Below are positions 1-5,689 of a stretch of 6,888 bases of DNA, piece by piece; position 1 is the stretch's first letter, and each line of letters opens with the position of its first letter. A program made the translations under genes and the position numbers. The notes beneath the pieces are model-generated. The model was not told where the DNA came from and searched no databases. It was given only the letters and a program-made list of their open reading frames with translations. This DNA is from Actinomyces sp. (lineage in GTDB: Bacteria > Actinomycetota > Acidimicrobiia > Acidimicrobiales > Aldehydirespiratoraceae): positions 1 through 6,888 of the forward strand of contig RFFY01000081.1 of the NCBI GenBank assembly GCA_003697065.1, written 5' to 3'.

Positions 1-657
1 CCGGGGCGCATCGAGCGTCTGGTCGTGCTGGCGGAGGATTCGGGGGCGACCCCTCTGGTCGTGTTGACCAAGATCGACCTGGTCGGGCCCGACGAGGTCG
101 ACGAGGTGCGGGCCACGGTCGCCGCCGTGGCACCGGGGGTCGACGTCCTCACCGTGTCGAACGTGACGGGGGCCGGCCTCGGGGAGGTGCGACGGCGTCT
201 GGGGCGGGGTCGGACCCTGGCCCTGGTGGGACCGTCGGGAACGGGAAAGTCGAGCCTGGTCAACGCCCTGGTGGGGCGCGAGCTCCTGGCCACCGGTGCG
301 GTGCGACCCGGCGACGCCCGCGGGCGCCACACCACCACGGTCCGGGAGCTGGTGGCGATACCCGGTCCCGACGGCAGCGAGGGCGGCGGCGGGCTCGTGC
401 TCGACACGCCGGGCATCCGGGCGATCGGGCTGGCCGACGCCACCGAGGCCCTGGAACGGGTGTTCGCCGACATCGAGGAGCTGGCCCGCTCATGCCGCTT
501 CGCCGACTGCGCCCACGACACCGAGCCGGGATGCGCGGTGCAGGCAGCGGTGGCCGCCGGCGAACTCGACCGGCGGCGGGTCGAGCGCCACCGGGCCCTG
601 CGGGCCGAGATCGCCGAGCAGGCCGAGCGCGCGCGTCGACGACGGAAGCGGCGCTGA
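1..657 (+). CDS. rsgA: Ribosome small subunit-dependent GTPase A, C-terminal part (5' end outside window)
   Basis: RsgA (YjeQ/EngC) is a cytoplasmic GTPase that acts late in 30S subunit maturation. The frame is open from base 1, so the N-terminal OB-fold and true start lie upstream; 218 residues are visible. The GTPase motifs come in the permuted order that defines the family: G4 TKID (visible residues 23-26), then the P-loop GPSGTGKS (77-84), the switch I threonines RHTTT (109-113) and G3 DTPG (135-138). A zinc knuckle follows, with C165, C170, H172 and C178 in the C-x4-C-x-H-x5-C spacing typical of RsgA. The tail is strongly basic (RRRRKRR), fitting rRNA contact. G4 is TKID where NKxD is usual, a conservative change. 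It converges on the ligase gene downstream with a 49-bp gap and shows no functional link to it. Confidence 0.96.
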   Translation, partial: PGRIERLVVLAEDSGATPLVVLTKIDLVGPDEVDEVRATVAAVAPGVDVLTVSNVTGAGLGEVRRRLGRGRTLALVGPSGTGKSSLVNALVGRELLATGAVRPGDARGRHTTTVRELVAIPGPDGSEGGGGLVLDTPGIRAIGLADATEALERVFADIEELARSCRFADCAHDTEPGCAVQAAVAAGELDRRRVERHRALRAEIAEQAERARRRRKRR

Positions 658-664
658 CAGCGCC

Positions 665-695
665 GGTGGTCGCCCCCGGGCGCGGGTGGTCGCCC
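665..695 (+). repeat. Direct repeat of 11 bp in the convergent gap
   Basis: GGTGGTCGCCC occurs at 665-675 and again at 685-695, a 20-bp offset. The two copies interlock with the 12-bp inverted repeat at 671-702, so the gap looks like a local duplication with a partly inverted half. No function is evident beyond its contribution to the hairpin. Confidence 0.6.
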
Positions 696-702
696 GGGGG
701 CG
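671..702. terminator. Perfect 12-bp GC hairpin between convergent genes, candidate bidirectional terminator
   Basis: CGCCCCCGGGCG at 671-682 is exactly complementary to CGCCCGGGGGCG at 691-702, with an 8-nt loop. It starts 14 bp after the rsgA stop and ends 5 bp short of the opposing ligase stop codon, so it could serve both transcripts. No U-tract follows on either strand. U-poor hairpins are common in high-GC actinobacteria, but termination here is inferred from position and stem strength only. Confidence 0.6.
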
Positions 703-706
703 GGTG

Positions 707-2251
707 TCAGATCTCGGCTGCGTGGCGTTCCTCGGCGGCGAGGGCGCGCCGGTCGATCTTGTCGCTGGCGTTGCGGGGCAGGGCCCCGGTGAGGCGGAGC
801 GCCTCGGGGAGCTTCCAGTGGGCGAGCTGGTCGGCGGCGAAGAGGCGGAGTTCGTCGAGGGTCGGGGGTCGGGCGGGGTCGGCCGGCACGACCACGGCCA
901 CACCGATCTCGCCCATCACGCGATCGGGGCGGGAGACCACGGCCACCTCGGCGACCGCGGGGTGTTCGACGAGGACCGCCTCCACCTCCTGGGGGTGCAC
1001 GTTGTAGCCACCGCGGATGAACATCTCGGTGGCCCGGCCCGCCAGGTGGTACAGGCCCCGGGAGTCGACGCGGGCCAGGTCGCCGGTGCGCAGCCACCCG
1101 TCGACGAGGGTCTCGGCGGTACCGGCGGGGTCGTTCCAGTAGCCCGACATGACCGCCGGGGAGCGCAGCCACAGCTCGCCGACCTCGCCGGCGGGCAGGG
1201 GGCGTCCGTCGGGGTCGCGGATCGAGGCGTCGACGCCGGGTCGGGGCCGGCCGACGGTGTGGAGGGCCTCCTCGTCGTCGGCGTCGAGGGCGGTGGCGAG
1301 ACCCACCCCGCCGGACTCGGTCGACGAGTAGCGGATCGAGTAGGGGGCGCCGAACACCTCCCGGGCGCGGCGCACGAGGGAGGGTGGCGAGGCGGCCCCG
1401 CCGACGACGATGGCCCGCACCGCCGAGAAGTCGAGGGTCTCGGCGTCGGGGTGCTCGCACAGCAGGGCGATCTGGGGGGCGACGCCGGTGACCGCGGGCA
1501 TGCGGTGGCGGGCGATGAGGTGCAGGACGGGGCCGGCCGACCAGCGCTCGAGCAGATGGGTCGTTCGGCCACTGGCCAGCAACCACGGCAGCTTGGTCAT
1601 GAACCCCACGTGGGCCATCTGGGTGGCGGACAGACCGTGGCCGCCCCCACCCCAGGCGCCTCCGGTGTCGAGGTGGGCGATGGCGGCGAGCTGGCGGTTC
1701 GTGAACCAGGCCCCCCGGGGGGTGCCGGTCGAACCCGAGGTGAAGCACACGCACACGGGTCGGTCGGGGTCGTCGGCCAGGGGGGGCGGCGTGGCACCGC
1801 GCAGGCGGAGCTCGCCGAGCGGCCCGTCGCCGGTGTCGGGGTCGCCGGTGTCGGGGTCGCCGGTGTCGGGGTCGCCGGTGCTGACGGTGAGGATCCGGGA
1901 GGCGGTGTGGGGAGCCAGCAGGTCGCGCCGGGGGGCGTCGGCGAGCACGAGGTCGGGGCCCAGGGTGTCGAGGCAGGCGAGGATCTCGCGGGGCCGCAGG
2001 CGGGGATTGAGGCCGGCGGTGACGGCACCGAGACGGGCGAGAGCGAGGTAGGCGACGACGTAGGCGATGTCGGAGGCCCGGACCACGGCGACGACCGCGC
2101 CCTCGCCCACGCCCTCGGCTGCGAGGCCGGCCGCGGCCTCGTCGGCGGCTCGGTCCAGTTCGGCGTAGGTGATGGTCCGGCCGTGCTCGTCGGCGTAGGC
2201 GACGGTGGAGCCGAACTCGGCGGCGGCTCGTCGGGAGGCGGCGGTGAGCAC
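707..2251 (-). CDS. AMP-forming acyl-CoA synthetase / acid-CoA ligase (ANL superfamily), 514 aa
   Basis: Predicted to activate a carboxylic acid with ATP to an acyl-adenylate and then transfer it to CoA in the cytoplasm. ANL core motifs appear in order: P-loop TSGSTGTPRG (171-180), the A5 region YSSTE (308-312), the A7 motif TGD (389-391), the A8 hinge region GRATEMFIRGGYNVHP (405-420), and the C-terminal A10 motif PRNASDKID (492-500) with candidate catalytic K498. Two details differ from the common form: the P-loop ends PRG, not PKG, and DK replaces GK before the catalytic lysine. Both keep the key chemistry. Residues 125-142 are a TGDPD repeat in the variable linker before the P-loop. The GTG start is chosen because TAGGAT lies 6 nt upstream and the N-terminus (MLTAASRRAA) gives a normal family length. 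The acid substrate is not identifiable. It is divergent from the amidase gene. Confidence 0.92.
   Translation of the reverse strand: MLTAASRRAAAEFGSTVAYADEHGRTITYAELDRAADEAAAGLAAEGVGEGAVVAVVRASDIAYVVAYLALARLGAVTAGLNPRLRPREILACLDTLGPDLVLADAPRRDLLAPHTASRILTVSTGDPDTGDPDTGDPDTGDGPLGELRLRGATPPPLADDPDRPVCVCFTSGSTGTPRGAWFTNRQLAAIAHLDTGGAWGGGGHGLSATQMAHVGFMTKLPWLLASGRTTHLLERWSAGPVLHLIARHRMPAVTGVAPQIALLCEHPDAETLDFSAVRAIVVGGAASPPSLVRRAREVFGAPYSIRYSSTESGGVGLATALDADDEEALHTVGRPRPGVDASIRDPDGRPLPAGEVGELWLRSPAVMSGYWNDPAGTAETLVDGWLRTGDLARVDSRGLYHLAGRATEMFIRGGYNVHPQEVEAVLVEHPAVAEVAVVSRPDRVMGEIGVAVVVPADPARPPTLDELRLFAADQLAHWKLPEALRLTGALPRNASDKIDRRALAAEERHAAEI
1826..1880 (-). repeat. In-frame 15-bp tandem repeat (3.7 copies) coding for TGDPD units
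   Basis: The + strand unit GTCGCCGGTGTCGGG occurs exactly at 1826-1840, 1841-1855 and 1856-1870, followed by its first 10 bases at 1871-1880. Because the unit is five codons long, copy-number change would keep the reading frame. It encodes an acidic, proline-containing linker (about residues 125-142) of the ligase on the minus strand. Exact identity between copies suggests recent expansion by slippage. Confidence 0.95.
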
Positions 2252-2257
2252 GCCGGG

Positions 2258-2263
2258 ATCCTA
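2258..2263 (-). promoter_or_regulatory. Candidate -10 box TAGGAT for the 514-aa ligase
   Basis: Read on the minus strand, TAGGAT fits the actinobacterial TANNNT -10 form and lies 6 nt before the GTG start at 2251. Transcription would begin at or next to the start codon, giving a leaderless mRNA. AGGA within the same hexamer could instead be a weak Shine-Dalgarno site with 7-nt spacing. The same GGGATCCTA block recurs at 5605-5613, where it is too far from a start to be a ribosome site; this favours the promoter reading. No convincing -35 is seen. Confidence 0.5.
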
Positions 2264-2267
2264 AGGT
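2262..2267 (+). promoter_or_regulatory. Candidate -10 box TAAGGT for the amidase gene, overlapping the opposite -10
   Basis: TAAGGT fits TANNNT on the plus strand and shares its TA with the opposing TAGGAT, so 2258-2267 (ATCCTAAGGT) reads as two fused, opposed -10 elements. Initiation would fall near 2274-2276, giving a leader of roughly 44 nt before the amidase ATG. No clear -35 hexamer is visible upstream, where the ligase coding region already begins. In the leader, CCGGC-TCC-GCCGG at 2288-2300 could form a 5-bp stem. Confidence 0.45.
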
Positions 2268-2305
2268 GACCCCACCACGCCAGCGAACCGGCTCCGCCGG
2301 CGACC

Positions 2306-2311
2306 GGGAGG
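2306..2311 (+). promoter_or_regulatory. Shine-Dalgarno site of the amidase gene
   Basis: GGGAGG lies 7 nt before the ATG at 2319. It is a near-consensus ribosome binding site and fixes the amidase start. This contrasts with the ligase and dehydrogenase starts, which lack strong sites. Confidence 0.85.
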
Positions 2312-2318
2312 CACGACC

Positions 2319-3776
2319 ATGACCAGCCAGAACGTCGAGGGGACCGAGCGGGGAGACGCCGGCCAGCCCGGGTCGGCGCCGAGCGACGCCCCCTGGGCCG
2401 GCGACGTGGTGTCACTCGTCGAGGCCTTCCGGCGCGGCGAGCGTCACCCCCTCGAGGAGCTCGAGGCGTGCGTGGCGGCCCTCGAGGCCAGCGGACTGAA
2501 CGCCGTGTGCCACCTCGACCTCGATGCCGCCGCCGACGCCGCCCGTCACGCGGATGTGAACCTCCCCTACGGGGGTGTGCCCCTGGCGGTCAAGGAGCTG
2601 TTGGCCGTGGCGGGATGGCCCGGCACCCAGGCGTCGCTGGCCCTGGCCGACGTGGTCCATCCCCACGACGCCGTCCACGTGACCCGCCTGCGGCGGGCGG
2701 GAGCGATCCCGGCCTTCCAGACCACCTCCAGCGAGTTCGGCGGCGTCAACCAGACCACCACCAGGCTCCACGGCGTCACCCGCAACCCCTGGGACCGCAC
2801 CCGCACCCCCGGGGGCTCGTCGGGCGGGTCGGCCGCGGGCGTCGCCGGGGGCCTGTTCGCCCTCGCCACCGCCTCCGACGGGGGCGGGTCGATCCGCATC
2901 CCCGCCGGCTTCTGCGGCCTGGTCGGACTCAAGCCCACCTACGGCCGGATCCCCAAGGGCCCCGGGGCGGGCCTCGGCAACGTCACCGCCGTCGAGGGCA
3001 CGGTCAGCCGCTCGGTGCGCGACACGGCGCGCTTCCTCGACGTGTGCGAGGGCCACGACCGCCACGACCCGCTCAGCCTGCCCCGCGTGGGCGGGTGGGA
3101 GGCAGGTCTGGGCCGCCATCTCGACGAGCTGGGTTCCCTGCGGGCGGCGGTGATCGTCGACCTGGGGTGCGCGGTCGTCGCCGACGAGACGGCCGAGATC
3201 GTCGAGGCGGCCGCCGCCGAGCTCATCGCCGCCACGGGCATGCGCCGCCTCGAGGTCGAGTCGCGTGTGCCGTCCATGGCCGGTCCGTGGGGGCTCACGG
3301 GCACCGTCGGGGTGCGGCGGTCCCTGGGCGAGCGGTGGCCGGCGTGCGCCGGCGAGCTCACCGGGATGATGAGGCGGGGTCTGGAGGTGGCCGAGAAGCG
3401 CCTGGGTCTCGATGCCCTGGTGGCGGCCGAGAACCGGCGCATCGAGTGCAACGAGGCCATGGCCGAGCTCTTCGGGCAGGTCGACGTGATCTTCGCCGCC
3501 ACCAACCCCGACACCGCCTTCGACGCCGAGGGCCGCCTCCCGTCGGTGTTCGGGGGCAAGGAGTCGACACCGGGCAACAACGGGGCCCTCACCATCCCCG
3601 CCAACATCTACGGGAACCCGGCCATCTCGGTGCCCGCCGGCACGGCGTCGGACGGCCTGCCCGTCGGCCTGCAGATCCTGGCGCCCCATCACGGCGAGTC
3701 CCTGCTGTTGGATCTGGCGTCGGTGTGGGAGCGGACCCGGCCCTGGCCCCTCGTCGCACCCGGCTCCCCCTGGTGA
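2319..3776 (+). CDS. Amidase-signature family hydrolase, 485 aa
   Basis: Predicted cytoplasmic hydrolase of a C-N amide bond, releasing a carboxylic acid and ammonia or an amine. The Ser-cisSer-Lys triad can be placed: K92 in PLAVKELL, cis-Ser S167 in the TPGGSSGGSAAG signature, and nucleophile S191 in ASDGGGSIRIPAGFCG. The spacings of 75 and 24 residues match those known for fatty acid amide hydrolase (K142, S217, S241). The downstream LVGLKPTYGRIP and the C-terminal ISVPAGT...GLPVGLQIL blocks are also typical, and the length is normal. GatA is an alternative, but there is no gatB or gatC nearby, and the ASDGGGSIRIPA form looks more like general catabolic or NylA-like amidases. No signal peptide or membrane segment is seen. 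It is divergent from one acyl-CoA ligase gene and convergent with another, so acid release feeding CoA activation is plausible but inferred. Confidence 0.93.
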   Translation: MTSQNVEGTERGDAGQPGSAPSDAPWAGDVVSLVEAFRRGERHPLEELEACVAALEASGLNAVCHLDLDAAADAARHADVNLPYGGVPLAVKELLAVAGWPGTQASLALADVVHPHDAVHVTRLRRAGAIPAFQTTSSEFGGVNQTTTRLHGVTRNPWDRTRTPGGSSGGSAAGVAGGLFALATASDGGGSIRIPAGFCGLVGLKPTYGRIPKGPGAGLGNVTAVEGTVSRSVRDTARFLDVCEGHDRHDPLSLPRVGGWEAGLGRHLDELGSLRAAVIVDLGCAVVADETAEIVEAAAAELIAATGMRRLEVESRVPSMAGPWGLTGTVGVRRSLGERWPACAGELTGMMRRGLEVAEKRLGLDALVAAENRRIECNEAMAELFGQVDVIFAATNPDTAFDAEGRLPSVFGGKESTPGNNGALTIPANIYGNPAISVPAGTASDGLPVGLQILAPHHGESLLLDLASVWERTRPWPLVAPGSPW

Positions 3777-3866
3777 CCGGGGGATCTGTTCCTCGATGAG
3801 GCCGGGCTGCTCTGCTCCCCGATGACGGCGCCTGCCCCCCGGTGACAGCCCCTACTCCTCGATGAA
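3763..3866. repeat. Degenerate 15-nt repeat array between convergent stop codons
   Basis: Four clear copies of a core approximating CTGYYCCYCGRTGAN lie at 3786-3800, 3812-3826, 3832-3846 and 3852-3866, with start-to-start spacings of 26, 20 and 20. A weaker fifth copy at 3763-3777 spans the amidase stop. The last copy contains the stop codon and final codons of the ligase on the minus strand, where the units read as variants of TTCATCGAGGAGTAG. The array fills nearly the whole 75-bp gap (3777-3851). It may be a decayed tandem duplication of the ligase 3' end. A role in termination is possible, but no long hairpin is apparent: CCGGGGG at 3777-3783 could pair with 3836-3842 only across a 52-nt loop. 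Confidence 0.7.
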
Positions 3867-5552
3867 GGCACTGTCGGCGCGGCCGGCGACGACGTGCTTG
3901 AGGACCTTGCCGCTGGCGTTGCGGGGGAGGGGTTCGGTGCGGATCTCCCAGTGGGCGGGGACCTTGTGGTCGGCCAGGGCGCGACGGACCCACTCGGCGA
4001 GCTCGGTGGGGTCGAGGTGCACGCCCGGTCGGGGGACGACGACCGCCTTCACCTCCTGACCGAGCTCCCGGTGGTCGACCCCGAAAACGGTGGCCTCGGC
4101 CACGCCCGGGTGGTCGTCGAGGCGGTTCTCGATCTCGGTCGGGTAGATGTTCTCGCCCCCGCGGATGATGAGATCGGTGCGCCGGCTGGCGAGGAACAGC
4201 AGGCCGTCCTCGAGGCGGCCGAAGTCGCCGCTGCGCAGCCAACGGCCGGGACGGATGGTGGCGGCGGTGGCGTCGGGATCGTTCCAGTAGCCCGGGGTCA
4301 CCATGGGTCCGCGGATCGAGACGTTGCCGATCTCACCGTCGGCGAGCTCGCGGTCCTCGTCGTCGCGGATGCTCAGCCCGACGGTGGGCAGGGGACGACC
4401 GACCGTGTCGGGGTGGTCGGCGAGGAGGCGGTCGTCGGCGTGGGTGGCCAGTCCCGCGCACTCCGTCAGCCCGTAGCCGACACCGAGGGCCTGGCGGGCG
4501 TGGGGCAGGGCGGCCCGGCAGGCCCGCTGGAGCTCCGGTGACCAGGTCGAGCCGCCCCCGCCGATGGAGGTGACCGACGAGACGTCGTAGTCGCCGAAGC
4601 GGGGATGTTCGATGAGGCGCCAGATCTGGGTGGTCACCCCGCCCCAGCGGGTGATGCGGTGGCGCTCGGTCAAGGCGAGCACCTTCTCGGGGTCGAAGCG
4701 GCCGGTGGTCCAGATGCCGGTCATGCCCGAGGCGACCGAGGCGACGGCGGCCGAGTGGAGCCCCGAGATGTGGAAGAGGGGGCTGGCGCACAGGGCCCGG
4801 GGCGGGTCGGTGGGTCCCTCGGGCGGGTACATGAGGGCCTGGCGGGCGCCGATGACGAAGGCGCAGCCCACGTAGGCGGCGAAGTTGCGATGGGTCTGGA
4901 TGGCGCCCTTGGGTCGGCCCGTCGTGCCCGAGGTGAACAAGATGGCGGCGGGGTCGTCCTCGGCGATGGGGACGGTGGGCAGATCGGCGCCGGGATCGTG
5001 GGCGAGGAGGGGGGCGAAGTCGTCCTCGAACACGACCACGGGGATGCCGGGATCGCCGGTGAGGCGCTCGGCGCGGCGCCGGTCGACGAACATGACGTCG
5101 GGTTCGGTGAGAGCGAGGGCGTGGTCGATCTCGGGCCCCTTCCACCACCCGTTCATGGCCACGGTCACGGCGCCGAGGGAGACCGTCGCCCAGAAGGTCT
5201 GGATCCACTCGGGGCAGTTGGCGGCGCAGATGGCGACCCGGGAGCCGGGCGTCACGCCGAAGCGCTCGGTGAGGGCCCGGGCCAGGGAGGCGGCGTGGGC
5301 GACGTTGTCGCGGAAGGTGGCGCGGCGCTCGTCGTCGAAGATGTAGTAGACCCCCTCCCCGTCGCCGTGGGCGGCCGATGCCGCCAGCATGTCGCGCAGG
5401 GACCGGAAGCGGTTGGCGAACACCTCCATGGGTTCGCCGAGCACCTCCTCGGTGGTGATCTCGAAGAAGCCGCCGGGTCCGGTCAGGACGGCGTCGGCCT
5501 CCTCGAGGGTCATGCGGGGTCGATCGTCGGGTGCCGGGTCGGTGGCGGTCAC
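3852..5552 (-). CDS. AMP-forming acyl-CoA synthetase (FadD-like, ANL superfamily), 566 aa
   Basis: Predicted fatty-acid or related acid:CoA ligase, forming an acyl-AMP and then an acyl-CoA. All core motifs are present: P-loop LFTSGTTGRPKGA (205-217), A5 YGLTE (360-364), A7 SGD (441-443), A8 hinge RRTDLIIRGGENIYP (457-471) with hinge D460, and A10 PRNASGKV (543-550) with catalytic K549. A leader of about 50 residues before the AMP-binding fold makes it longer than the 514-aa ligase. The opening TGPGGFFEITTEEVLG resembles actinobacterial FadD-type enzymes. The GTG at 5552 is preferred because GAGGGGG lies 8 nt upstream; the internal ATG at 5513 has no such site. It lacks the linker repeat and the PRG/DK variants of the other ligase, so the two are not a recent duplication. 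Divergence from an acyl-CoA dehydrogenase gene suggests fatty-acid or related catabolism; chain length cannot be read. Confidence 0.94.
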   Translation of the reverse strand: MTATDPAPDDRPRMTLEEADAVLTGPGGFFEITTEEVLGEPMEVFANRFRSLRDMLAASAAHGDGEGVYYIFDDERRATFRDNVAHAASLARALTERFGVTPGSRVAICAANCPEWIQTFWATVSLGAVTVAMNGWWKGPEIDHALALTEPDVMFVDRRRAERLTGDPGIPVVVFEDDFAPLLAHDPGADLPTVPIAEDDPAAILFTSGTTGRPKGAIQTHRNFAAYVGCAFVIGARQALMYPPEGPTDPPRALCASPLFHISGLHSAAVASVASGMTGIWTTGRFDPEKVLALTERHRITRWGGVTTQIWRLIEHPRFGDYDVSSVTSIGGGGSTWSPELQRACRAALPHARQALGVGYGLTECAGLATHADDRLLADHPDTVGRPLPTVGLSIRDDEDRELADGEIGNVSIRGPMVTPGYWNDPDATAATIRPGRWLRSGDFGRLEDGLLFLASRRTDLIIRGGENIYPTEIENRLDDHPGVAEATVFGVDHRELGQEVKAVVVPRPGVHLDPTELAEWVRRALADHKVPAHWEIRTEPLPRNASGKVLKHVVAGRADSAFIEE

Positions 5553-5560
5553 GCTGTGGT

Positions 5561-5567
5561 CCCCCTC
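5561..5567 (-). promoter_or_regulatory. Shine-Dalgarno site of the 566-aa ligase
   Basis: On the minus strand GAGGGGG lies 8 nt before the GTG at 5552. It decides between this start and the in-frame ATG at 5513, which has no purine-rich site upstream. Confidence 0.75.
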
Positions 5568-5607
5568 GGTGTGGCGTGCTCGTGCCGGCGTGGCGTGTCG
5601 CCGCGGG

Positions 5608-5613
5608 ATCCTA
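5608..5613 (-). promoter_or_regulatory. Candidate -10 box TAGGAT for the 566-aa ligase
   Basis: TAGGAT on the minus strand fits TANNNT and would start transcription near 5600, leaving a leader of about 48 nt that carries the Shine-Dalgarno site. It is part of GGGATCCTA (5605-5613), identical to 2255-2263 at the other ligase promoter. The best -35 candidate, TACGAC at 5632-5637 with an 18-bp spacer, is weak. GTGGCGTG occurs twice in the leader region (5571-5578 and 5590-5597), with no known role. Confidence 0.45.
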
Positions 5614-5643
5614 GGGGTCCGAGGCGGCGCCGTCGTATCGGAT

Positions 5644-5658
5644 CTGACGGAGTGTCAG
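5644..5658. promoter_or_regulatory. Palindromic operator candidate CTGAC-N5-GTCAG
   Basis: CTGACGGAGTGTCAG has perfect 5-bp arms around a 5-nt centre. It lies in the divergent region where the -35 of the dehydrogenase promoter is expected, and about 30 bp upstream of the ligase -10 box. TetR-family repressors of actinobacterial acyl-CoA metabolism commonly bind palindromes of this kind, so one regulator could control both genes. No regulator gene lies in the window, and the binding protein is unknown. Confidence 0.55.
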
Positions 5659-5676
5659 GTGCCGGGGCGCCCCGTC

Positions 5677-5682
5677 TAGGGT
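5677..5682 (+). promoter_or_regulatory. Candidate -10 box TAGGGT for the acyl-CoA dehydrogenase, probably leaderless
   Basis: TAGGGT fits TANNNT and ends 7 nt before the ATG at 5690, so the expected start of transcription coincides with the A of the start codon. No good Shine-Dalgarno site is present; AGGG within the same hexamer is the only alternative and is weak. The expected -35 position falls in the palindrome at 5644-5658. Confidence 0.55.
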
Positions 5683-5689
5683 GCCGTCC

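Noticed and set aside
296..2269. Open frame of 657 codons on + running from inside rsgA through the whole antisense of the 514-aa ligase
   Set aside because: It is Gly/Val/Ala-rich, low in complexity, has no recognisable domain, and lies opposite a gene with complete ANL motifs. It results from the lack of stop codons in GC-rich antisense frames.
2288..2300. Short hairpin CCGGC-TCC-GCCGG in the amidase leader, considered as an RNA switch or attenuator
   Set aside because: A 5-bp stem with a 3-nt loop is expected by chance at this GC content, and there is no competing structure or conserved aptamer core.
2412..3692. Open frame of 426 codons on - opposite the amidase
   Set aside because: The amidase has its full catalytic triad and signature on +. 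The antisense product has biased composition and no motif.
2319..3776. Reading the amidase as GatA of the Glu-tRNA(Gln) amidotransferase
   Set aside because: No gatB or gatC is adjacent, the neighbours are catabolic, and the nucleophile block ASDGGGSIRIPA fits general amidases better. It is not fully excluded from sequence alone.
3777..3851. Repeat array considered as a CRISPR remnant
   Set aside because: The cores are only 15 nt, diverged from one another, spaced 5-11 nt apart and overlap coding ends. There are no spacers of normal length and no cas genes.
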